From Thermoplasmata archaeon (lineage in GTDB: Archaea; Thermoplasmatota; DAOVMN01): DNA of 6,397 bases. The DNA lies in contig DAOVMN010000133.1 of NCBI GenBank assembly GCA_030630685.1, positions 1-6,397 on the forward strand. The letters run 5' to 3'. Below are positions 1-5,613 of this stretch, piece by piece; position 1 is the stretch's first letter; each line of letters starts with the position of its first letter. The notes below the pieces were generated by a model. That model worked only from the letters and a program-made list of their open reading frames with translations, had not been told where the DNA came from and did no database searches. The position numbers were made by a program, and so were the translations under genes.

Positions 1-846
1 GAATTAGGGGACGAGGGAGCAGAATATCTTTATGAGGTGGGTGTGGAAAATCTGACGAGCGTCCCCATGGAAGAGCTCACCATAACCATTCCGGAGAATA
101 TAGCCTCGATCTTTGCAGCCAAAGAAACGAGCCGCGTTCTGCAGGTCGAGGGAGAAGCGAAAAGAGGGGCAACCTTTGTTCTCTATCCCATGAATGAATT
201 GGAGGAGATGGACGAGATCGTTTTGGGACGGGACATCGAGGTCAGAACGGTCCTCGGCAATGAGGGTGAGAACCTGCGCTACGATGTCAAATTAAGCAAT
301 GTGTCGGAGTATGTCATACCCGCTATAACCATCTCCCCACCGTCTATGGAGGGATTTATCCCAAAACCAGAGGAGGTAATAATGGAGAATATCGAACCTC
401 AGGGGATCAGGTCGGCGAGTTTCGAGCTCATTCCTCTAAGCAGGCCCTCTTTTGAATTAGAGGAGGGGACCGAGGCCCCATCTCCGGAGAAGGAAATAGA
501 GAGGGAATGGGGGCCCGAGACCGCCGGGGAGCCGATGGAATGGGAAATCGGAAAGGAAGAGTTGGCCCCGGAGACAGATGCCGGAGAATCAATGGCGTTC
601 GAGACTGAAGAAGAGCCGGAGGAGGAATGGAAACCTGAATACGTGGAGGCAAAGGAATCGGATGAGGAAAGGGCAGATAAAGACTTTTCCAAGGAAACCC
701 GGGAGGGGCCTAGATTCATACCATTACCTCCGGATCCGGAGAGTCTGGAGCTTGATGAGGATATTCTTGCTTTCCCTAAGAATAAAGATACCATAAATAC
801 CATAAAGATGATCGATGAGAATAAACAGAAGGAGGAAACTGAATGA
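1..846 (+). CDS. Unrecognised acidic protein with two beta-sandwich repeats (5' truncated by window edge)
   Basis: I do not recognise this protein. The frame is open from base 1 with no ATG, GTG or TTG before a GTG at 37. Because the first repeat already begins before that GTG, I treat the gene as cut by the window edge (281 residues visible). Residues about 9-64 and 92-146 look like two copies of one Ig-like or beta-sandwich unit: alternating hydrophobic strands, a central TI(T/S)-P segment, and an ending of the form (R)-(G)-A-(T/S)-F-x-L-x-P. From about residue 148 to the end the chain is probably disordered; roughly one third is Glu or Asp, with three Glu-Trp motifs (EREW, PMEW, EEEW). No signal peptide or membrane segment is visible, so the visible part may be cytosolic, although the missing N-terminus could change that. 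Its stop codon overlaps the archaellin start (ATGA), so it is probably co-transcribed with the archaellum genes. A role in archaellum or chemotaxis is inferred from position only. Confidence 0.75.
   Translation, partial: ELGDEGAEYLYEVGVENLTSVPMEELTITIPENIASIFAAKETSRVLQVEGEAKRGATFVLYPMNELEEMDEIVLGRDIEVRTVLGNEGENLRYDVKLSNVSEYVIPAITISPPSMEGFIPKPEEVIMENIEPQGIRSASFELIPLSRPSFELEEGTEAPSPEKEIEREWGPETAGEPMEWEIGKEELAPETDAGESMAFETEEEPEEEWKPEYVEAKESDEERADKDFSKETREGPRFIPLPPDPESLELDEDILAFPKNKDTINTIKMIDENKQKEETE
788..805 (+). repeat. Perfect 9-bp tandem duplication (ATACCATAA x2)
   Basis: Two exact adjacent copies of ATACCATAA lie at 788-796 and 797-805, inside the 3' end of the upstream gene. In protein they give the short repeat DTI-NTI. 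The stretch 781-830 is clearly AT-richer than the coding DNA around it. Confidence 0.85.
791..799 (+). promoter_or_regulatory. Candidate internal TATA box for the archaellin gene
   Basis: The sequence CCATAAATA lies in an AT-rich patch about 45-50 bases before the arlB start. Archaeal transcription starts about 25 bases downstream of the TATA centre, so a start near 820 would leave a leader of about 22 bases holding the Shine-Dalgarno site at 831-835. An archaellin is needed in far more copies than its operon partners, which makes a private promoter reasonable. The match to the archaeal TATA consensus is only moderate, and the alternative is simple read-through from upstream. Confidence 0.35.
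831..835 (+). promoter_or_regulatory. Shine-Dalgarno site of arlB
   Basis: GGAGG sits 7 bases before the ATG at 843. It lies inside the end of the upstream gene. Together with the ATGA stop-start overlap it supports re-initiation or coupled translation, and it fixes 843 as the archaellin start. Confidence 0.8.
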
Positions 847-1565
847 CGAAGATGTTTGATAGAGTCCGTATGGAAAAGGATAATGAGGGGGCCATAGGCA
901 TTGGAACACTCATCGTGTTCATTGCAATGGTCCTTGTGGCAGCCATTGCTGCTGCTGTGCTTGTGAAGACGGCTGGTGAGCTCCAGTCAAGGGCGAAGAG
1001 AACGGGACAGGATGCCGTGGACGATGTGTCGGGGGGTGTCCAGGTGCTCCTTGTCGAGGGACAATACGATGCTACTACGGGAGAGATCGATAATCTAAGG
1101 GTGATGATCGTTCTCTACTCAGGCACCGAACCCCTCGATGTGGGCAGGGCCAATGACACAGACCCTGGTACATCCGGCATCCAACGCGACCCGGGGAACC
1201 TTGCCGTTCATGTATATGTCGATGACTCGGTGGACCAGGAGTCCGGCACCACGCATTTTTCTGCAGTGGACAAGGCCAACTCCGATGGCACAGGGAATGC
1301 AGTGCATCACTGGACTGATAACCAGGCCATTATTGACCCGAACAACAACTATGGCAACAAAGGGGTGCTCGACCAGGATTCGATCATAACCATCGAGTTC
1401 CCGGTGCATCTTGACCCCCAGGGAGTTAACCAGATCCAGCTTGCCCCACGTTCCAGGGTGACACTCCACTTCTTTGTCGGGGCCGGCGGCGCAGGGACAC
1501 TGGACATCACCTATACACCGGGTTCGTATTCTGCCCAGGATGATGACTGGATAGGGCTTGAATGA
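843..1565 (+). CDS. arlB: Archaellin, the archaellum filament subunit (FlaB/ArlB)
   Basis: This is the major structural protein of the archaellum filament. The diagnostic segment is the hydrophobic N-terminus GIGTLIVFIAMVLVAA (residues 19-34 of 240), followed by the typical TAGELQ and a polar helix; this helix forms the filament core in archaellins. The signal peptide is class III: the expected prepilin-type peptidase (ArlK/PibD) cut is after Gly16, before AIGIGT, giving a mature chain of about 224 residues. Residues around position -1 are Asp-Asn-Glu-Gly, so the usual Lys/Arg next to the Gly is absent. The C-terminal part (about 65-240) is a beta-rich outer domain, Asp- and Asn-rich, with one N-glycosylation sequon (N104-D-T) and no cysteine. 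The length is normal for the family. The start overlaps the preceding stop, and the stop overlaps the next start (both ATGA). Only one archaellin is in the window; many archaea carry several in tandem. Confidence 0.96.
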   Translation: MTKMFDRVRMEKDNEGAIGIGTLIVFIAMVLVAAIAAAVLVKTAGELQSRAKRTGQDAVDDVSGGVQVLLVEGQYDATTGEIDNLRVMIVLYSGTEPLDVGRANDTDPGTSGIQRDPGNLAVHVYVDDSVDQESGTTHFSAVDKANSDGTGNAVHHWTDNQAIIDPNNNYGNKGVLDQDSIITIEFPVHLDPQGVNQIQLAPRSRVTLHFFVGAGGAGTLDITYTPGSYSAQDDDWIGLE

Positions 1566-2365
1566 GGGCTCAAATGTCTCTCGGAGAAAGCCTTCAGAAA
1601 AGGCTGAAGTCCATCAAGGACAGACTCGGTCTCGGGGAGCTCGAGGAAGAGGATATTCTCAGGCCATTAGATATCGAGGGGACCAAAGGTTTCTCAGACT
1701 TCACCCTGAGGGTCGATTTACCAACCATCTCCATCATCCAGGGAATGCCGCTGGCAGAGGCAAATATGCCGGTCGTGGGAGGATTGGCCCCGGCCGACCT
1801 GGCAAGGCTTGGCAGTATCGAGAGAAAGTTGGATGACATTGGGAAAAGGATACGAAAGCTCACGGATTTCGGTGAGTCGAACCGTATCGAACTCGAGCAG
1901 CACTCCGAGAGCATTGCCTACATTGAAGGAAAGGTCTCTGAGATGGATAGAATCATGGAGGAATATTCAAGCGTGGAGAAGAATCACAGGGAGCTTGCTG
2001 TCCTCTATGATCTCATATCGGCGCAGTGTAATCCGTTCATCGAGCTCAGCTATCCGGGGATCGCCCTCAACCCGGGGGGAGAAAATAATTCAAGGAAGGA
2101 AGGGGAGGATACAGGAACTCTGCTTCTTGATTGGATGAAATTCCTGCTTCAACGCATCCCACACGCTAACATCCCAAAGCTCATGGACTATTACCAGGAG
2201 ATAGGCTTGATAGACAATGGGCTTATCGAAAGAGTGGGCACATATCTGAAAGGATTGAAGCTCGAGGAGGGAAAGGCTGCAAAGGAAGGGGACTGGCGTT
2301 TAACCCCTGATGACCAGGCCAGGTCCATGGGGTTCATTAAAAAGCTCATGCGCAGGGAGGTGTAG
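1562..2365 (+). CDS. arlCE: Fused archaellum accessory protein ArlC + ArlD/E type
   Basis: Cytosolic archaellum protein. In archaea that have them, ArlC/D/E form a ring below the motor and receive chemotaxis input through CheF. Of 267 residues, about 80-145 read as a coiled coil. Residues about 146-162 (LAVLYDLISAQCNPFIE) match the ArlC (FlaC) signature in which a leucine-rich helix precedes N-P-F. Residues about 184-232 (LLLDWMKFLLQRIP...MDYYQEIGLID) match the ArlD/E domain, and a W-x-L-T-P-x-D...S-x-x-F-I tail follows at 245-260. It is therefore a C-D/E fusion, as in haloarchaeal ArlCE. Residues 30-75 hold a Pro-rich, less familiar stretch. The start is uncertain: ATG 1562 forms an ATGA overlap with arlB and has only AGGG before it, whereas ATG 1574 (residue 5) has GAGGG 5 bases upstream. 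There is no membrane segment. Confidence 0.92.
   Translation: MRAQMSLGESLQKRLKSIKDRLGLGELEEEDILRPLDIEGTKGFSDFTLRVDLPTISIIQGMPLAEANMPVVGGLAPADLARLGSIERKLDDIGKRIRKLTDFGESNRIELEQHSESIAYIEGKVSEMDRIMEEYSSVEKNHRELAVLYDLISAQCNPFIELSYPGIALNPGGENNSRKEGEDTGTLLLDWMKFLLQRIPHANIPKLMDYYQEIGLIDNGLIERVGTYLKGLKLEEGKAAKEGDWRLTPDDQARSMGFIKKLMRREV
1564..1568 (+). promoter_or_regulatory. Shine-Dalgarno site favouring the second arlCE start (1574)
   Basis: GAGGG lies 5 bases before the ATG at 1574, which is normal spacing, but it is downstream of the ATG at 1562. If used, the protein starts at residue 5 and has 263 residues. The ATG at 1562 has only AGGG at 1553-1556. The two starts differ by four residues. Confidence 0.45.
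2355..2362 (+). promoter_or_regulatory. Strong Shine-Dalgarno site of the arlF-PKD gene
   Basis: GGGAGGTG includes GGAGGTG, a seven-base match to the archaeal 16S rRNA 3' end. It lies 4 bases before the ATG at 2367, right at the end of arlCE. It decides the start: the in-frame ATG at 2310 would add 19 residues of non-family sequence ahead of the ArlF signal-anchor. Confidence 0.85.
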
Positions 2366-2366
2366 G

Positions 2367-3617
2367 ATGGGATTCAGTGTAGCCGTAGCCTCAGCCATAC
2401 TTTTTAGTGCGGCTCTTGTTTTTTCCGTGGTCATATACAGCACACTGGATTCTTCATTTCATGAGCTTCAGGACGCTCAGGAAGAAAGGGATGCCTTTAT
2501 TGAGCAAAGAGCCGGCACCCGGATACGTATCACCGATGCCTACCTTGACCAGCGCACCCTCGTCATCAATGCCACGAATGAAGGCTCTTCCGTTATTCTT
2601 GTAAAGGATGGAGAGATATTCCTATTGGACATTCTCATTAACGGTACCCTTTCCACTGACAGCATCGTTCATTATCAAATCCAGGAAAAGGACTCCTCCT
2701 TCTGGGGTCCCGGGGAAAAACTTCATCTTGTTCTGAGTGACGTATCGGTATGGGACAACACGAGGATTGCCCTCATCACTCCGGAGGGTATGAGAGCGGA
2801 ATACACTTTCTTCAACCCGCCAATCGCGCATTATCGGATCATTGGTATGGAAGGTCCTTATCTTCTAAGCGAGGACATGGTTTACATATTCGAGGCCTCC
2901 TCATCCTCTAGTATGGAGAAGATGGAATATTTCTGGGAATTCGATGACGGAAGCTCAGGCTATGGAGAAAGAGTTGGGCATCTCTTTCATTCTCCGGGTG
3001 TTTACTGCCCAAATCTTCGAATAAAGGACGGATACGGAAGAACCGATCAATTTGAGGCGAGAGTGGAGGTGAGAGACATCACGCCGCCGGAAGCCGGGAT
3101 ATTGACAGAAGGCGTGGTGGATGAGGATACTCCGATAGAGATCGGGGCATATTCCTATGATAATGTAGGAGTGGTGAACTGGCGCTGGGATTTAGGTGAT
3201 GGACATACCGGATACGGTCCAACGGTAGAACATACGTATGAGAAGCCCGGGTACTATTCCATCTCCCTGACAGTAAGGGATGGGGCAGGGAATGAACTCA
3301 CGACCCAAACCAGGATCATGGTGAGGGACACAACACCCCCTGAGGCCGAGGCGGGAGAGAACTTCTCTGTGATGGTCAACGAGACCGCTTATTTCAATGC
3401 CTCTGCCTCCTATGACCCGGAAGATGGAAAGATCATCAGCTACACCTGGGATTTCGGGGACGGGCATCTTGGCTCTGGAGAGTATACAAACCATGCCTAT
3501 ACTGCGGCGGGAAACTATAGCGTGAGGCTTGAGATCATGGATATGAACGGGAACACCTCCCAGGATGGTTTAACGATAGAAGTGAAAGCGGATTCAGGGA
3601 GGGATGGGGATACCTGA
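2367..3617 (+). CDS. arlF: ArlF-type stator protein fused to three PKD domains
   Basis: ArlF (FlaF) is a membrane-anchored protein whose soluble beta-sandwich lies outside the membrane and binds the S-layer, acting with ArlG as stator of the archaellum. Residues 1-28 of 416 (MGFSVAVASAILFSAALVFS...) are the typical uncleaved ArlF anchor, followed by a short polar helix (about 29-48). Residues about 50-150 form a beta-rich domain with ITDAYLDQRTLVINATNEG, the usual ArlF first strands. What follows is unusual: three PKD domains, about 160-236, 240-320 and 324-408, each with the core W-(D/E)-(F/L)-(G/D)-D-G (W190, W274, W361) and the later H-x-(Y/F)-x-x-x-G-x-Y pattern. Known ArlF proteins are usually about 120-170 residues and stop before this. 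Seven N-glycosylation sequons (N68, N92, N332, N338, N344, N383, N396) fit an extracytoplasmic location. There is a single cysteine, C214. The gene starts 1 base after arlCE ends and overlaps arlG by 14 bases. Confidence 0.88.
   Translation: MGFSVAVASAILFSAALVFSVVIYSTLDSSFHELQDAQEERDAFIEQRAGTRIRITDAYLDQRTLVINATNEGSSVILVKDGEIFLLDILINGTLSTDSIVHYQIQEKDSSFWGPGEKLHLVLSDVSVWDNTRIALITPEGMRAEYTFFNPPIAHYRIIGMEGPYLLSEDMVYIFEASSSSSMEKMEYFWEFDDGSSGYGERVGHLFHSPGVYCPNLRIKDGYGRTDQFEARVEVRDITPPEAGILTEGVVDEDTPIEIGAYSYDNVGVVNWRWDLGDGHTGYGPTVEHTYEKPGYYSISLTVRDGAGNELTTQTRIMVRDTTPPEAEAGENFSVMVNETAYFNASASYDPEDGKIISYTWDFGDGHLGSGEYTNHAYTAAGNYSVRLEIMDMNGNTSQDGLTIEVKADSGRDGDT
2844..3590 (+). repeat. Three tandem PKD domain coding units
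   Basis: The units lie at about 2844-3074, 3084-3326 and 3336-3590. Their core tryptophans are 84 and 87 residues apart. PKD1 has a degenerate core (WEFDDG, and F in place of Y in H-x-Y); PKD2 has WDLGDG; PKD3 has the canonical WDFGDG. The links before PKD2 and PKD3 share R-D-(I/T)-T-P-P-E-A, which shows duplication of a domain plus linker. PKD domains are Ig-like folds common in archaeal surface-layer and adhesion proteins. Confidence 0.88.
3598..3602 (+). promoter_or_regulatory. Very closely spaced Shine-Dalgarno-like site before arlG
   Basis: AGGGAGGG runs directly into the ATG at 3604, leaving only about 1 base between GGAGG and the start. No other in-frame start lies upstream: the ATG at 3565 is followed by a stop two codons later. 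Translation is probably coupled to the overlapping upstream gene. Confidence 0.5.
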
Positions 3618-4653
3618 GACAGCAATATCCCACACGATCTTCGTCATCGCGGCCATTCTCATCTCCGTTTCCCTGGTTGCGGTATTTGCCAGTGTGGTGA
3701 ACGATTTCTCCCATTCCATAGAGGACAAATCAAACCGCCTGAGCAGGGAGATCAGAACGGACATACAGATCATCAACGACCCAACGGCAGTCCCCTATCT
3801 GAACGGAAACCTCACCATCTATGTCAAGAATACAGGGAGAACCACCATAGAGAACGATAGCGTGGTCGTATTGATCGATGGAGGAAGTGCGAACATCACC
3901 TCCTTTATCACACCAAACGGGGTAAGATGGTATACAGGGATAACCGCCAATATCTCGGTTCATGCCCCTGATATAGAATTAAAAGGGGACCATTCCTTAA
4001 AGGTAATAGTGATGCACGGCACCTCGGATTCCATAATATTCCGTATCCACTCCCTATCCGCCATCAAGTTCGTAAACGATCCCCTTCAGGTTCCCTACAC
4101 CCATCCCATGCTCACACTTTATCTATTGAACACCGGGGAAAGGGGACTTGATACCGGCCTTTTGCAGCTAATGGTGGATGGAGAATACCGCTCGATAGAA
4201 TCCGTTTTCGTTATAGGGGGTGACTGGGATCCCGGGGAGATCGCAAGATTCAATGTCACCGCCGAGCTGCGCCAGGATAGAACACACAATGCCCGTGCAG
4301 AGTGCGGAGAAGCCTCAGCCACACTATCGGGGTTCAGGATCTGGCCAAGGTTCTCGTTCGACATAACCAATGACCCGGAGGCAGTGCCTTACAATAATTC
4401 CAACCTCACCTTCTATCTCCATAACACCGGCAATGAGACCATCTCCCCTACCACCTTACGGGTGCTTGTGAACGGGCCAATGAAGGAAATAGTGGTCTAT
4501 AAGGTCATAGGCGGCGGGGAGTGGGTACCCGAGAGCACCCTGAACCTCACGGTGAAGGCCGAGGGCCTGAATAGTACCGAACTTCACAGGGTGAGGGTCA
4601 ACGGGCCCCAGGGCTCGACCGGTACAATGGAGTTCTATGTCAAAGAGGAATAA
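3604..4653 (+). CDS. arlG: ArlG-type stator protein with three tandem ArlG domains
   Basis: ArlG (FlaG) is the partner of ArlF in the archaellum stator; its soluble domain can form filaments that ArlF caps and ties to the S-layer. Residues about 9-33 of 349 are the N-terminal membrane anchor (FVIAAILISVSLVAVFASVV), then a polar helix to about 50 ending in the family-typical REIRTDIQIINDP. The beta-sandwich is present three times, about residues 53-149, 153-249 and 251-349. Each begins with N-D-P (N58, N158, N256), then V-P-Y, then L-T-x-Y-x-x-N-T-G (N76, N176, N274), and later L-x-V-(D/N)-G. Usual ArlG proteins are about 150 residues with one such domain. Ten N-glycosylation sequons (N69, N84, N97, N116, N217, N264, N267, N277, N314, N323) agree with an extracytoplasmic location. 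There is one cysteine, C234. The start overlaps the preceding gene by 14 bases. No arlH follows; an intergenic region with a promoter does. Confidence 0.88.
   Translation: MGIPETAISHTIFVIAAILISVSLVAVFASVVNDFSHSIEDKSNRLSREIRTDIQIINDPTAVPYLNGNLTIYVKNTGRTTIENDSVVVLIDGGSANITSFITPNGVRWYTGITANISVHAPDIELKGDHSLKVIVMHGTSDSIIFRIHSLSAIKFVNDPLQVPYTHPMLTLYLLNTGERGLDTGLLQLMVDGEYRSIESVFVIGGDWDPGEIARFNVTAELRQDRTHNARAECGEASATLSGFRIWPRFSFDITNDPEAVPYNNSNLTFYLHNTGNETISPTTLRVLVNGPMKEIVVYKVIGGGEWVPESTLNLTVKAEGLNSTELHRVRVNGPQGSTGTMEFYVKEE
3760..4650 (+). repeat. Three tandem ArlG beta-sandwich coding units
   Basis: The units lie at about 3760-4050, 4060-4350 and 4354-4650, with a period of 98-100 residues. The first half of each is the best kept: N-D-P, V-P-Y and L-T-(I/L/F)-Y-x-x-N-T-G. 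Units 2 and 3 also share a V-I-G-G-(G/D)-x-W segment that unit 1 lacks, so they may be the more recent duplicates. Confidence 0.88.
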
Positions 4654-4689
4654 AGGATAGGGATAACCATTGCATCCTGTTGACCTTCA

Positions 4690-4695
4690 TTTTTT
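4690..4695 (+). terminator. T-run after arlG, possible archaellum operon terminator
   Basis: Six T residues lie 36 bases after the arlG stop. A weak AGGAT/ATCCT stem (4654-4658 with 4674-4678) precedes it. Archaeal termination mostly depends on T-rich tracts, so the T-run is the main evidence. Confidence 0.4.
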
Positions 4696-4703
4696 CCTAA
4701 ATC

Positions 4704-4709
4704 TTTAAA
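4704..4709 (+). promoter_or_regulatory. TATA box of ubiA, predicting a leaderless mRNA
   Basis: TTTAAA (in CTTTAAAGG) is centred about 26 bases before the ATG at 4732. That is the standard archaeal distance from TATA box to transcription start, so transcription should begin at or next to the start codon. No Shine-Dalgarno sequence lies before this ATG, which agrees with leaderless translation. Confidence 0.65.
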
Positions 4710-4731
4710 GGTAACCTCCATATACCCACCC

Positions 4732-5613
4732 ATGGATCCAGGGAAAGATTCCAACCTTGCAACCTACCTCACACTGCTCCGCCCACTCAATGCCGTGATG
4801 GCTGGCGTGGGGGTCTTTATCGGGGGTGTGGTAGCAGCGGGCGGGGACATCCTTGAGCTTGATGTTTTTACCCGTGTGGTTCTGGCGTACTTGGCCGCCT
4901 TCTTTGCCACCGGGGCGGGTAACGCCCTGAACGACATCGTGGATGCGGAAACGGATAGGGTAAATCACCCGGAGCGCCCCATCCCGTCGGGGAAACTCAC
5001 AAAGGAGCAGGTGAAACGGGTTGTTTTTCTTGGTTACACCCTCACACTCATTCTGGCCGCGGTCATCAACTACCTCAACCTCGGCATAGCGATTCTCAAC
5101 ATCTCCCTCATGATCGGATACGAGCTTTCTTTGAAGAAAAAAGGCCTCGTGGGTAACCTCGTCGTCTCCTATCTAACGGCCTCGGTCTTCCTTTTCGGCG
5201 GAGTGGCCACATTGGAGAACGGCCCCATCATGGACATGCTCACCTCTGACAATACCAGGGTTACGATCATTTTGGCCCTGCTTGCCTTTTTAGCCTCAGC
5301 CGGAAGGGAGATCATCAAGGATATAGAGGATATGGAGGGGGATAAGGACAGATTAACCTTCCCCATGAAGATCGGAAAAAAGAGGGCTGGCTTTTTTGCA
5401 GGTGGCTTAATCATTATTGCAGTGGGACTCTCCTGGGCACCCTATTATCTTGAAATACTCGGTAAGGTCTATCTTGCTCTGGTACTGGTGGCGGATGGGA
5501 CCTTTGTCTATTCTGCCGCTATGGCTATCCAGAATCCAGCGCGCTCACAAAAGATTGCAAAGATTGCTATGCTGGTTGCCTTAGTGGCTTTCCTTGCTGG
5601 TGCGATATTCTAA
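4732..5613 (+). CDS. ubiA: Digeranylgeranylglyceryl phosphate synthase-like UbiA prenyltransferase
   Basis: Membrane enzyme of archaeal ether-lipid synthesis. It is expected to transfer the second geranylgeranyl group onto geranylgeranylglyceryl phosphate (EC 2.5.1.42). The first Asp-rich motif is N67-D68-x-x-D71-x-x-x-D75, followed by RVNHPERPIPSG (76-87), the typical archaeal form. The second is in REIIKDIEDMEGDKDR (192-207, D197, D200, D204). These acidic residues hold Mg2+ and the diphosphate. About nine hydrophobic segments fit the UbiA fold (for example near 20-37, 48-66, 97-115, 143-160, 177-190, 219-234, 245-265, 277-292). The length of 293 residues is normal and nothing is missing. 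It has its own promoter and appears leaderless, so it is separate from the archaellum operon. Other UbiA members (menaquinone or heme pathways) are possible but fit the motif text less well. Confidence 0.92.
   Translation: MDPGKDSNLATYLTLLRPLNAVMAGVGVFIGGVVAAGGDILELDVFTRVVLAYLAAFFATGAGNALNDIVDAETDRVNHPERPIPSGKLTKEQVKRVVFLGYTLTLILAAVINYLNLGIAILNISLMIGYELSLKKKGLVGNLVVSYLTASVFLFGGVATLENGPIMDMLTSDNTRVTIILALLAFLASAGREIIKDIEDMEGDKDRLTFPMKIGKKRAGFFAGGLIIIAVGLSWAPYYLEILGKVYLALVLVADGTFVYSAAMAIQNPARSQKIAKIAMLVALVAFLAGAIF

Noticed and set aside
399..803. Minus-strand open frame of 134 aa, Ser-rich
   Set aside because: It is the antisense shadow of the Glu-rich tail: purine-rich GAG/GAA codons read as Ser, Leu and Phe on the other strand. 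There is no family match by eye, and the plus-strand gene explains the region.
37..846. GTG at 37 as a true start of the first gene
   Set aside because: The frame is open to base 1 and the first beta-sandwich repeat appears to begin before the GTG, and no Shine-Dalgarno site precedes it. A cut gene is more likely, though not proven.
1119..1469. Minus-strand 116 aa open frame inside arlB
   Set aside because: It lies fully antisense to the archaellin beta domain, with no recognisable motif.
2310..2366. N-terminal extension of 19 residues on the arlF-PKD gene
   Set aside because: It lies inside arlCE and does not resemble ArlF. The ATG at 2367 has a near-perfect Shine-Dalgarno site and begins the family-typical MGFSV anchor.
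4654..4678. AGGAT/ATCCT hairpin as an intrinsic terminator
   Set aside because: It has only five pairs with a loop of about 15 bases and is not adjacent to the T-run, so it is probably chance.
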